From: an uncultured Bdellovibrio sp.
GTDB lineage: Bacteria > Bdellovibrionota > Bdellovibrionia > Bdellovibrionales > Bdellovibrionaceae
DNA length: 7,224 nt
Assembly (NCBI GenBank): GCA_937871355.1
Contig: CALMPX010000056.1
Coordinates: forward strand, 1 to 7,224
Direction: 5' to 3'
Both the position numbers and the translations under genes were made by a program. Shown piece after piece: positions 1 through 5,534 of the stretch; the stretch's first letter is position 1, and every line of letters starts with the position of its first letter. Below the pieces are notes generated by a model that saw nothing but the letters and a program-made list of their open reading frames with translations, ran no database searches and was not told the origin of the DNA.

Positions 1-1
1 A

Positions 2-934
2 CTAAAATATTCATCCCGCTACAACTCCCTCAAATTTGATATTTTTGTAAATATTTTAGTCGTTTTATTTGTTTTGAGTGGTTGCACCAAATCTAAAGAA
101 ATTGGAAGCAAAGAAAATCCGTTAAAATTTTATCTTATTCCGGCGCAAGACTTATTGGGTTTAGAAAAAACCGGTAAAGCGTTGCAGCAATATTTAGAAA
201 AAGAATTAGATATGTCGGTCGTGGTGGAACTGCCTCCTAATTATATTGCAGTGGTGGAGGCCTTCGGTTCAAAGCGAGCCGATGCAGCAATTTTAAATAC
301 TTTCGGTTATATAATAGCTAAAGAAAAATATGATGTGCAGCCGCGTTTAAAATTAGTGAACCGTGGTCGAGATGAATACTTTGGTCAAATTATTGCTCGT
401 GTAGATGGACCTAAAACGATTAAAGAAATAAATGGAAAAACTTTTGCCTTTGTCGATCCGGTATCAACTTCGGGATATTTATTTCCCCTTCGTTATTTAA
501 CGGAACAAAAAGTAACCGTAAAAGAAAAAATATTTGCCGGAAGCCACGATGCCGTGGTGACCGCTGTCTATCAAAAAAAGGTTGCCGCTGGGGCGACTTT
601 TTACACGCCACCTGATTCAGACGGAACACCTAAGGATGCGCGTTGGGTGGTCCGAGCTCAATTTCCCGATATTTTTGAAAAAGTTAAAATTCTTCAAATC
701 GTCGGGCCGATTCCGAATGACCCTTTAGTTTTCCGTAAAGATTTGCCAGAAGAATTAAAAGTGAAAGTAGCTGACGCTTTAGTAAAGTATTTAACTATGC
801 CTGACGGGAAAAAGAATATGTTCGAGATGTATCACATCACAGACTTTAAAAAAGCGAATGATGCCGATTATGATGTTGTTCGACAGTATTTAAAAGAAGT
901 CGGCAAACAAGCTGACGACTTCATTAAGAAATAG
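2..934 (+). CDS. PhnD-type phosphate/phosphonate-like ABC transporter substrate-binding lipoprotein (5' partial)
   Basis: Periplasmic binding protein of the PhnD family (type 2 fold), expected to capture a phosphonate, phosphite or similar oxyanion for an ABC importer. The substrate cannot be read from sequence. The first in-frame start-like codon, TTG at 74, is the Leu of a lipobox (LSGC, Cys at 83-85). The frame stays open to the left edge and encodes a basic then hydrophobic stretch (residues such as NILVVLFV), so the true start lies outside the window. The mature part is about 283 residues. Family hallmarks follow in order: an RADAAILNTFGY segment, FVDPVSTSGYLFP about 125 residues after the Cys, and FAGSHDAVVTAVYQKKVAAG. 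The last two match the usual ligand-cleft and lobe-2 signatures. No permease or ATPase partner is visible, although one could lie upstream. Membership of the family is firm; the transport role is inferred. Confidence 0.88.
   Translation, partial: LKYSSRYNSLKFDIFVNILVVLFVLSGCTKSKEIGSKENPLKFYLIPAQDLLGLEKTGKALQQYLEKELDMSVVVELPPNYIAVVEAFGSKRADAAILNTFGYIIAKEKYDVQPRLKLVNRGRDEYFGQIIARVDGPKTIKEINGKTFAFVDPVSTSGYLFPLRYLTEQKVTVKEKIFAGSHDAVVTAVYQKKVAAGATFYTPPDSDGTPKDARWVVRAQFPDIFEKVKILQIVGPIPNDPLVFRKDLPEELKVKVADALVKYLTMPDGKKNMFEMYHITDFKKANDADYDVVRQYLKEVGKQADDFIKK
896..922 (-). terminator. Possible lexA terminator inside the opposing gene
   Basis: Read on the minus strand just past the lexA stop codon, GAAGTCG and CGACTTC form a 7-bp perfect stem around a 13-nt loop, followed by TTTTA. 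The hairpin lies inside the last codons of the convergent binding-protein gene. On the plus strand the downstream bases are ATTAAG, with no T run, so it would work mainly for lexA. The stem is short and the loop long, so strength is uncertain. Confidence 0.4.
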
Positions 935-935
935 A

Positions 936-1628
936 TTAGTATTTTCTAAACAACGCTTTCACTAAGCCTTTTACGTCGACCATTTGGGGATGATACCACA
1001 TAGATTTAAGTTTTGTATTGGCGGGGCGAAGTTCAATTTGTTTTTCGTTTGTATCTGATTGCGGATTTTTCTTATGGAAAAATCTTTTTACCGTGGATTC
1101 GTCTTCGATGCTGGCGACGACGAGGTCGCCGTCTTTCGCGGCCTTTTGTGAAAGCACCACGAGGTAGTCTCCGTCTAAAATACCTTCATCGATCATAGAA
1201 TCGCCTTCGACTTTAAGCGCGAAGTAATTCCCCGGTGATTTGACATATTCTGAAGGGACATTAATAAATTCATTTTCAGCTAAGCGTTCGATGGGCTGGC
1301 CGGCAGCCACGCGACCCATGAACGGAATAGCCGTAGTATTTGAATCTGATTTATCCGAATCAATATTTAAACGTTCTTCTAAATTTTTAGAAAAATCTTT
1401 CGCTGAATGCAGAATATGGATAGCTCGCTTTTGGTTTTGTGGGAGTTCCACATAACCTTTAGAAGAGAGCTGTTTAAGATAGTTCTGAACCGAGTTAAAA
1501 GATGCGAAACCAAAATGATCGCATATTTCCTGGTAAGAAGGGGATAAACCCTTTGATACCAGTTCGTTTTCGATGAACTCGAGGACAGAACGTTCTTTTG
1601 TAGAGAGTGGGGGGAGGGACTTTTTCAT
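936..1628 (-). CDS. lexA: LexA repressor (SOS regulator, S24 autoprotease)
   Basis: Transcriptional repressor of the SOS response, inactivated when RecA filaments trigger self-cleavage. With Met at 1628 as start, the protein is 230 residues. The N-terminal winged helix-turn-helix covers about residues 1-70 (SPSYQEICDHFGF, then FNSVQNYLKQL as recognition region). A Ser/Asp-rich hinge follows, then the peptidase domain. The cleavage site Ala-Gly is in GRVAAGQ (residues 109-110). The catalytic Ser lies in KVEGDSM (144) and the Lys in STVKRF (181), so the full autoproteolytic apparatus is present. An in-frame ATG two codons upstream (1634) is possible, but the promoter seen here would start transcription at or after it, which favours 1628. 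There is no Shine-Dalgarno sequence. The gene is autoregulated: its own operator overlaps promoter and start. It converges with the binding-protein gene, with one base between the stop codons. Confidence 0.96.
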   Translation of the reverse strand: MKKSLPPLSTKERSVLEFIENELVSKGLSPSYQEICDHFGFASFNSVQNYLKQLSSKGYVELPQNQKRAIHILHSAKDFSKNLEERLNIDSDKSDSNTTAIPFMGRVAAGQPIERLAENEFINVPSEYVKSPGNYFALKVEGDSMIDEGILDGDYLVVLSQKAAKDGDLVVASIEDESTVKRFFHKKNPQSDTNEKQIELRPANTKLKSMWYHPQMVDVKGLVKALFRKY

Positions 1629-1658
1629 ACACATAAATTACACTGTAATTTATGTGTA
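1628..1658. promoter_or_regulatory. LexA operator (31-bp perfect palindrome)
   Basis: Two 15-bp arms match perfectly around a single central C at 1643. The centre reads TTAC-ACT-GTAA (1638-1648), the TTAC-N3-GTAA form that I recall for the Bdellovibrio LexA box. The outer arms (ACACATAA and TTATGTGT) extend symmetry well beyond the core. The site covers the proposed -10 element, the whole promoter spacer and the first codon of lexA, so binding would block transcription of lexA directly. Confidence 0.88.
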
Positions 1659-1664
1659 AGTCAA
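1637..1664 (-). promoter_or_regulatory. lexA promoter
   Basis: On the minus strand TTGACT (1659-1664) and TGTAAT (1637-1642) are each one base from the sigma-70 consensus and are separated by 16 bp. The -10 box and spacer lie entirely inside the LexA palindrome. Transcription would begin about 7 bases past the -10, which places the start site at or within a couple of bases of the ATG at 1628. The mRNA may therefore be leaderless or nearly so, in line with the lack of a ribosome binding site. Confidence 0.65.
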
Positions 1665-1723
1665 TAGCCCATAAAGGTTATTTTAACGACCTGGACTAAA
1701 GAGAAGGTGGGCTAGGTCTGTCT

Positions 1724-1888
1724 TCACTCGGCTCGAAACTTTGAGGCTGGTTCCCGGTGCGGTTTCTCAATAGGCATGGTGTTTATCGCGATTTTTTTCG
1801 GTGCTGTTGAGCAGTTTTGAAACATCAGCAGCATAACGGGGTTCAGGATAAGTAAAATTGCTAACATCATCGAACTACGGTTTGCCAT
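1724..1888 (-). CDS. Small putative lipoprotein (54 aa)
   Basis: Short gene not recognised as any named family. The start at 1888 is chosen because GGAGG (1893-1897 on the minus strand) sits four bases ahead of the ATG; the longer frame reaching 2029 has no such signal and adds a compositionally odd extension. The product starts MANRSS and has a hydrophobic segment of about 17 residues (MMLAILLILNP...MLLMF), followed by QNCSTAP. Cys26 is placed as in a lipoprotein signal peptide, but the lipobox FQNC lacks the usual small residue before the Cys. I recall similar FQNC endings in Bdellovibrio lipoproteins, but this is unverified. The remaining 28 residues are polar, with several Pro, Lys and Arg. 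It lies upstream of lexA on the same strand, but lexA has its own promoter. Alternatively it is a single-pass membrane peptide. Confidence 0.65.
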   Translation of the reverse strand: MANRSSMMLAILLILNPVMLLMFQNCSTAPKKIAINTMPIEKPHREPASKFRAE

Positions 1889-1967
1889 GAATCCTCCAGG
1901 GCTTTGGTCCAGTGTCTTTAAACTATCGGCCTTTCTGTAAAAAACATGAGAGTGAAAAGCCAGTATT

Positions 1968-1997
1968 TTGAATAAATATTTTTTCTCTTTGCATAAA
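1968..1997 (+). promoter_or_regulatory. Possible aqpZ promoter
   Basis: TTGAAT (1968-1973) and CATAAA (1992-1997) are separated by 18 bp, each matching four of six sigma-70 consensus bases, within an AT-rich stretch upstream of aqpZ. It would give a leader of about 60 bases. The match is modest and no operator is apparent. Confidence 0.25.
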
Positions 1998-2061
1998 AAT
2001 AACGGCTGGTACCTAGACATGAGTCTCAAATTTACACAAGCTTACTTAAAAGGAGACGCAT

Positions 2062-2751
2062 ATGAATTTAAAAAAATTATCGGCAGAAATGATAGGTACA
2101 GCATGGCTTGTTTTAGGAGGCTGTGGATCAGCTGTTTTAGCGGCCGCATTTCCTGGCGTAGGAATTGGCTTACTCGGCGTTTCGTTCGCGTTCGGATTAA
2201 CAGTTCTAACAATGGCCTATTCTATTGGCGCAGTGTCTGGTTGCCATTTAAATCCGGCTGTTACAATCGGTCTAGCTGCCGCAGGTAAGCATCCAAAAAA
2301 TGAAGTGGTTCCTTATATTATCGCGCAAATTATCGGTGGTATTGTGGGAGCTGCTATTCTTTATGTTATTGCTTCAGGTAAAGCAGGATTTGATGCTTCA
2401 GCTTCGGGTTTTGCAGCTAACGGCTTCGGCGAGCATTCTCCGGGTGGATACTCTATGATTTCGGGTCTTATTGCTGAGGTTGTAGCTACAGCTTTTTTCT
2501 TATTTATTATCTTAAGCTCAACTGATAAAAAAGCGCCGGCTGGTTTTGCGCCGATCGCGATCGGATTAGCTTTGACCTTAATTCACTTAGTAACGATCCC
2601 GGTCACGAATACATCAGTCAATCCAGCGCGCAGTATCGGGCCTGCACTTTTTGTTGGTGGATGGGCTTTAGAACAAGTTTGGTTATTTATTGTAGGACCT
2701 ATCGTCGGAGCTGTGATTGGTGCTTTAACTTATAAATCAATTCACGATTAA
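2062..2751 (+). CDS. aqpZ: Aquaporin Z, water channel
   Basis: Inner-membrane channel for rapid water flow, six transmembrane helices plus two half-helices. The 229-residue length is typical of AqpZ, and long stretches agree with the E. coli protein as remembered (GGCGSAVLAA, GFGLTVLTMA-like segment, GEHSPGGYSM, APAGFAPIAIGLALTLIHL). Both pore motifs are intact: NPA at 64-66 and NPAR at 187-190. The aromatic/arginine selectivity filter is the water-specific set Phe44, His175, Thr184 and Arg190, which argues against a glycerol facilitator. Cys61 sits just before the first NPA loop. The start is supported by AAGGAG (2050-2055) six bases ahead of the ATG. It is a single-gene unit, divergent from the small lipoprotein gene and convergent with the HPF-like gene, with a shared terminator hairpin after the stop. 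Role in osmotic adaptation is inferred from the family. Confidence 0.97.
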   Translation: MNLKKLSAEMIGTAWLVLGGCGSAVLAAAFPGVGIGLLGVSFAFGLTVLTMAYSIGAVSGCHLNPAVTIGLAAAGKHPKNEVVPYIIAQIIGGIVGAAILYVIASGKAGFDASASGFAANGFGEHSPGGYSMISGLIAEVVATAFFLFIILSSTDKKAPAGFAPIAIGLALTLIHLVTIPVTNTSVNPARSIGPALFVGGWALEQVWLFIVGPIVGAVIGALTYKSIHD

Positions 2752-2762
2752 TTGAGAAATAA

Positions 2763-2794
2763 GGACAACTTCAATTAATGAAGTTGTCCATTTT
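2763..2794. terminator. Bidirectional terminator shared by aqpZ and the HPF-like gene
   Basis: GGACAACTTCA (2763-2773) and TGAAGTTGTCC (2779-2789) form a perfect 11-bp stem with the loop ATTAA. ATTTT follows on the plus strand and TTATTT on the minus strand. On the minus strand the stem encodes the last residues Gly-Gln-Leu-His and the stop lies in the loop, so the hairpin doubles as coding sequence. Confidence 0.8.
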
Positions 2795-3248
2795 GCGGTG
2801 CCGATTCAGGATTTGTTTTTTCATGAGTTTGAGAAATTTCGTCATTCCACTGAGCTAGTCTTTCAATAAGACTTAACTTTGCCTGCTTAATCGCTTCATA
2901 AATATCATCATGATAAGCTTCGGCTTCTAAAGTGACTCCATCTTCTTCAAGAACTATGGCAATGCGATGCTTATACTGAGAGAGCTCTTCGTGACTGAGG
3001 TTACCTTTATTGTGGCCTTCGTCATAATGATGAGTTTCTTCATCGGTTGAATTGATATGACGTTCTTTAGGATCGCGAGCCACCACCATAATCAACGTCT
3101 GTGGGGTTACATAGGGATTAAAATCAGCGACTTGCTGATAAATATAGGATTTAACTTCAGAATCAGTTTCGATCAATCCAGAGTGGTTTTCCGTTTTGCG
3201 TTTGACTGTTGCTTTCTTCTTTTTTGTTCTAGCATTATCATAAGACAT
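2775..3248 (-). CDS. Putative divergent HPF/RaiA-like (S30AE) ribosome-associated protein
   Basis: 157-residue protein. The likely match, from sequence pattern only, is the ribosome hibernation factor fold (beta-alpha-beta-beta-beta-alpha). A Lys/Arg-rich tail (residues 8-18) comes first. A helix and strand follow (SEVKSYIYQQVADFNPY, then QTLIMVVARD). Next is a His/Asp/Glu-rich insert at about 60-90. The last part (HRIAIVLEEDGVTLEAEAYHDDIYEAIKQ...) closely resembles the HPF pattern of a strand, an acidic 'AEAEHEDMYAAID'-like turn and a final helix. The C-terminal 20 residues are polar and disordered-looking. If correct, it would bind the 30S decoding region in resting cells. The basic tail and insert are not usual for short HPF. 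The start is fixed by GGAGG (3254-3258) five bases ahead, and a TATAAT promoter lies upstream. A conserved hypothetical of another alpha/beta fold is the main alternative. Confidence 0.6.
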   Translation of the reverse strand: MSYDNARTKKKKATVKRKTENHSGLIETDSEVKSYIYQQVADFNPYVTPQTLIMVVARDPKERHINSTDEETHHYDEGHNKGNLSHEELSQYKHRIAIVLEEDGVTLEAEAYHDDIYEAIKQAKLSLIERLAQWNDEISQTHEKTNPESAPQNGQLH

Positions 3249-3281
3249 AGGGACCTCCAGACATATATTCGTTGTAACTTT

Positions 3282-3310
3282 ATTATACTGAAAAAGAGCT
3301 GTGTTTTCTA
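3282..3310 (-). promoter_or_regulatory. Promoter of the HPF-like gene
   Basis: A perfect TATAAT lies at 3282-3287 on the minus strand, with TAGAAA (3305-3310, four of six) 17 bp upstream. The predicted leader is about 27 bases and ends in the GGAGG ribosome binding site. The -35 edge touches the palindrome at 3310-3323. Confidence 0.6.
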
Positions 3311-3323
3311 GGTCTTAAGACCT
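3310..3323. promoter_or_regulatory. Perfect 14-bp palindrome between divergent genes
   Basis: AGGTCTTAAGACCT is its own reverse complement. It lies between the HPF-like gene and ung, abutting the -35 of the former, and there is no T run after it to suggest a terminator. This is a likely binding site for a dimeric regulator. The half TAGGTCTTAA recurs at 4464-4473, upstream of the PilZ gene. Confidence 0.45.
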
Positions 3324-3396
3324 TTAAATATATTTTTATGTATAAGTGTTTAAAATAGCCATTAACTAAATTAAAAAATTTGTGTATCAATATGGT

Positions 3397-4083
3397 ATGG
3401 ATTTAAGTCTGGTCTCGCTTCTTAAAAATGAATTATGGAAAAGTGTATTAAAATCAGAATTTAATCAAAACTATTTTTTAGACTTGGAAAAGTTTCTCCA
3501 TCAAGAATACAAAAAAAATAAAATTATTTATCCCGATCGTTCAGAGATTTTCAACGCGTTAAATACTGTGGATTTAAATAAAGTTAAAGTGGTCATTCTC
3601 GGTCAAGATCCTTACCATGGCGATGGCGAGGCTCACGGCTTAAGTTTTTCAGTTAAAACCGGAATCAAAATCCCACCGTCTTTAAAAAATATCTTTAAAG
3701 AATTAGAGACAGATTTAAAAATTTCAAATGTATTATCAGGTGACTTAACCAAGTGGGCGAACCAGGGCGTTCTTTTGTTGAACACTGTCTTAACGGTAGA
3801 AAAAGATAAAGCTCACTCACACGCAAAAAAAGGGTGGGAAAATTTTACTGATAAAATTATAGAGTTAGTCAGCAAAAATAATGATCATGTCGTGTTTATT
3901 TTATGGGGAAAAGCAGCGCAATTAAAAATAAAATTGATTGATAAAAGTAAGCATCTCGTACTTCAGCACGTTCATCCGTCGCCCCTATCATCTTATCGTG
4001 GATTTTTTGGATCCAAACCTTTTTCTCAAACAAATCAGTGGCTCGTTAAACAAAAAAAGAACCCGGTGAATTGGTCATTGTAA
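3397..4083 (+). CDS. ung: Uracil-DNA glycosylase, family 1
   Basis: Removes uracil from DNA arising by cytosine deamination or dUTP incorporation, the first step of base excision repair. Counting from ATG 3397 the protein has 228 residues, the usual length for the family. The motifs are all present: the water-activating loop GQDPYHG (catalytic Asp71), the LLLNTVLTV segment with the uracil-contacting Asn129, and the HPSPLS minor-groove loop with His193. The IPPSLKNIFKEL segment matches the family as well. A GTG at 3382 would add five residues (MYQYG); neither start has a Shine-Dalgarno sequence, so the choice of ATG is only likely. An AT-rich upstream region holds -10-like TATAAG (3341-3346) and TAAAAT (3351-3356), but no good -35. 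The gene stands alone and converges with the PilZ gene 24 bases away. Confidence 0.96.
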   Translation: MDLSLVSLLKNELWKSVLKSEFNQNYFLDLEKFLHQEYKKNKIIYPDRSEIFNALNTVDLNKVKVVILGQDPYHGDGEAHGLSFSVKTGIKIPPSLKNIFKELETDLKISNVLSGDLTKWANQGVLLLNTVLTVEKDKAHSHAKKGWENFTDKIIELVSKNNDHVVFILWGKAAQLKIKLIDKSKHLVLQHVHPSPLSSYRGFFGSKPFSQTNQWLVKQKKNPVNWSL

Positions 4084-4107
4084 AACGGCGTGACTTTTAA
4101 AAAAAAC

Positions 4108-4398
4108 TTACTGCTTGGTAAATGTGGCACCTAAGTTTAAACCGTTGATCCAAACAATTCGAGCATACAAGGTATGTGTTTTATTAATTGTTTTAAGATC
4201 GACTGTGATTTTAATAATATCATTTGGACGAGGAATTAATTTAGCGCTGATAATTTTCAATGAAGAACCAGTTGTCGATAAATTTTCGAGTTTACAAAAG
4301 ATCTTATTATTTTGGCGACCGCAAATTTCGACATGAACTAATTCTTGAGTGCGGTATCGTTTTGCTACGGTGTTTGGCTCTTGAGTGTTATTTGTCAT
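4108..4398 (-). CDS. Single-domain PilZ protein (putative c-di-GMP receptor)
   Basis: 96-residue protein with the PilZ beta-barrel pattern. The second c-di-GMP motif is canonical, NLSTTG (39-44, the form [D/N]xSxxG), and the end ARIVWINGLNLGATF (79-93) fits the last strands. The first motif is poor: AKRYRTQELVHVEI has Arg14 and Arg16, but no clean RxxxR spacing, so ligand binding is uncertain. In this family, stand-alone PilZ proteins act as adaptors that regulate motility, polysaccharide or, in predatory bacteria, attack and growth steps; which one applies here cannot be told. No Shine-Dalgarno sequence precedes the only Met. Directly after the stop, a weak 4-bp stem (TTAC/GTAA, reaching into the last codons) is followed by eight T on the minus strand (4099-4106) and could serve as terminator. 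It lies downstream of the strong terminator of the next gene, so it probably has its own promoter. Confidence 0.8.
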   Translation of the reverse strand: MTNNTQEPNTVAKRYRTQELVHVEICGRQNNKIFCKLENLSTTGSSLKIISAKLIPRPNDIIKITVDLKTINKTHTLYARIVWINGLNLGATFTKQ

Positions 4399-4473
4399 AC
4401 AGAGGTATCGGTTAAAAACATCATGTTTTACACTCGACGGAGGTCCTGATATCTGGTTTTATTTAGGTCTTAA

Positions 4474-4503
4474 AAAAAATCCCGAAAATCTTCGGGATTT
4501 TTT
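4474..4503 (-). terminator. Terminator of the polyproline secreted-protein gene
   Basis: A perfect inverted repeat with CCCGAA and TTCGGG at its core, continued by A and T tracts to a 13-bp stem around the loop AATC. On the minus strand it ends in eight T, directly after the stop codon of the upstream gene. It would also function on the plus strand, but no plus-strand gene reads into it. Confidence 0.88.
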
Positions 4504-4512
4504 AATATAAAC

Positions 4513-5277
4513 TTAATATCTGCTGATACACGTCATTTGAGTAATTCGATCCATGTTGGCCATTTTTTCAATTCGACCTGAAGCATCCAGTAGAATAACA
4601 GATTCATTGGTTAGGCCACTAAATTTAGTTGAGTTAGGTATAGCTCTTTCATAGCCAAGAGCTTTACAGGCTCCGTTTTCTTTAGACCAAGCATCAAAAC
4701 GGATTGGCATATTGCTGCCTGGTAATCGAGGTTCAGTAATTAAAAAAGTTGATTCGACGCCAGAGCCTGATCCTGGATGAGGAGGAGGCGGTGGTGGCGG
4801 AGGAGGTGGCTGCAATATATCTCCATCTTCGCCAATAATGACTCTCATTTGAGTCACGTATGATGTCCCAATGGAGCGCACGATCAATCTTTTATAATCG
4901 ACACCATTTCTTAATTGGATATCCACGCTAATGGTAGATAGACCTGCGGTTAGCGGAAGCGTATCAATAACTGTTTGATCTTTAATAATTTGAAAGTAAG
5001 CGCCAGGTTGCATGGCCTGGGCATCTATTTCGATGGCTTGTACGAAGTCACCAGGATTTAAATTTTGAGTGACCTTACGGACTGAAATGCTATCTGCATG
5101 TTTAAGTTGTTTATTAATAAGTACAGTTTCGATTCTGAAGCCGTACTCTGTGTCTCCTGAATCTTGTGAAGGCGGATAAGGAACGTAGGGGCCTGGTACT
5201 AATTGAGCCGTCGCGGTTACGCTTGCGAGCACGCAGAATAGAGTTGTTATTAAAATTTGTTTTTTGTTTGTAAGCAT
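4513..5277 (-). CDS. Secreted protein with a ten-proline hinge, function unknown
   Basis: 254-residue protein not recognised as a named family. A signal peptide (KK, then ILITTLFCVLASVTATA, probable cut before Gln25) sends it to the periplasm or beyond. Residues about 45-150 look like an all-beta domain (FRIETVLINKQLKHADSISVRKV, YFQIIKD, STISVDIQLR, MRVIIGEDG). Ten consecutive Pro (157-166) and a His-Pro-Gly-Ser-rich stretch then form a rigid linker. A C-terminal domain of about 80 residues carries two Cys, 204 in NGACKALGYERA and 250 in MTCISRY, which could form a disulfide. The N-terminal domain may be a periplasmic beta-sandwich; a role in the cell envelope or in adhesion is a guess. There is only a weak GGGG ahead of the ATG. 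It is a single-gene unit with its own terminator. Confidence 0.8.
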   Translation of the reverse strand: MLTNKKQILITTLFCVLASVTATAQLVPGPYVPYPPSQDSGDTEYGFRIETVLINKQLKHADSISVRKVTQNLNPGDFVQAIEIDAQAMQPGAYFQIIKDQTVIDTLPLTAGLSTISVDIQLRNGVDYKRLIVRSIGTSYVTQMRVIIGEDGDILQPPPPPPPPPPHPGSGSGVESTFLITEPRLPGSNMPIRFDAWSKENGACKALGYERAIPNSTKFSGLTNESVILLDASGRIEKMANMDRITQMTCISRY

Positions 5278-5354
5278 TTTGGCCCCATTTGGTTAATGAA
5301 TACTTTGTTTACAAGGCGCAAAGCAAGATGCATTCCAGGTCATAGATAATGTGA

Positions 5355-5396
5355 GTTCACATTTATGACACCGAAAGATTATTAAAATGTGTGAAC
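5355..5396. repeat. Imperfect inverted repeat
   Basis: GTTCACATTT (5355-5364) and AAATGTGTGAAC (5385-5396) are complementary apart from two extra bases in the right arm, with a 20-nt loop. A smaller GTGAGTTCAC palindrome overlaps the left arm. It could be an operator of the polyproline gene or a transcript hairpin; there is no T run. Confidence 0.35.
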
Positions 5397-5431
5397 TAAT
5401 TACAATTGAGTGAAGTCAAGGTTAGTGAAGA

Positions 5432-5534
5432 TTAAACTTTGTTGCTAGAAATTTTTTCTAAATTTTCCATATGAGTGAGTAAGATATCTTCCGTCTTCTG
5501 TATTTCTGCGGAAGCCTTGGCCGATTCAATCGCT
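5432..5534 (-). pseudogene. Detached 3' fragment of an ABC-F ATPase gene
   Basis: The stretch 5451-5534 matches 6436-6519, inside the ABC-F gene, at 81 of 84 positions and in the same orientation. Differences are at 5492, 5498 and 5507; each is at a third codon position and changes no residue (Thr, Gln, Ala). Past 5451 similarity fades, but the frame continues as ...EKISSNKV to a TAA at 5432-5434, against ...EKMSTLKRS in the intact gene. There is no start, and the fragment breaks off abruptly at 5534/5535. It is therefore a remnant of a second ABC-F allele or of the original 3' end, not a gene. Confidence 0.85.

Noticed and set aside
420..629. Minus-strand open frame inside the binding-protein gene, and similar frames opposite lexA, the HPF-like gene, PilZ and ABC-F genes
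   Set aside because: All lie fully or mostly within better-supported genes on the other strand, with no homology or translation signals of their own.
1889..2029. Longer N-terminal version of the small lipoprotein, starting at 2029
   Set aside because: The extension has no ribosome binding site, reads as random coding (clusters of aromatic and basic residues), and would bury the signal segment. The GGAGG-preceded ATG at 1888 is far better.
1968..2288. Plus-strand open frame overlapping the start of aqpZ
   Set aside because: It is in another frame of a certain gene, has a composition rich in Trp, Arg and Cys, and lacks a ribosome binding site.
4780..4809. GGN-rich plus-strand repeat (gga/ggt/ggc) as a microsatellite or G-quadruplex
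   Set aside because: It is the reverse of ten proline codons with mixed third bases; G runs are only two bases long, so a stable quadruplex is unlikely.
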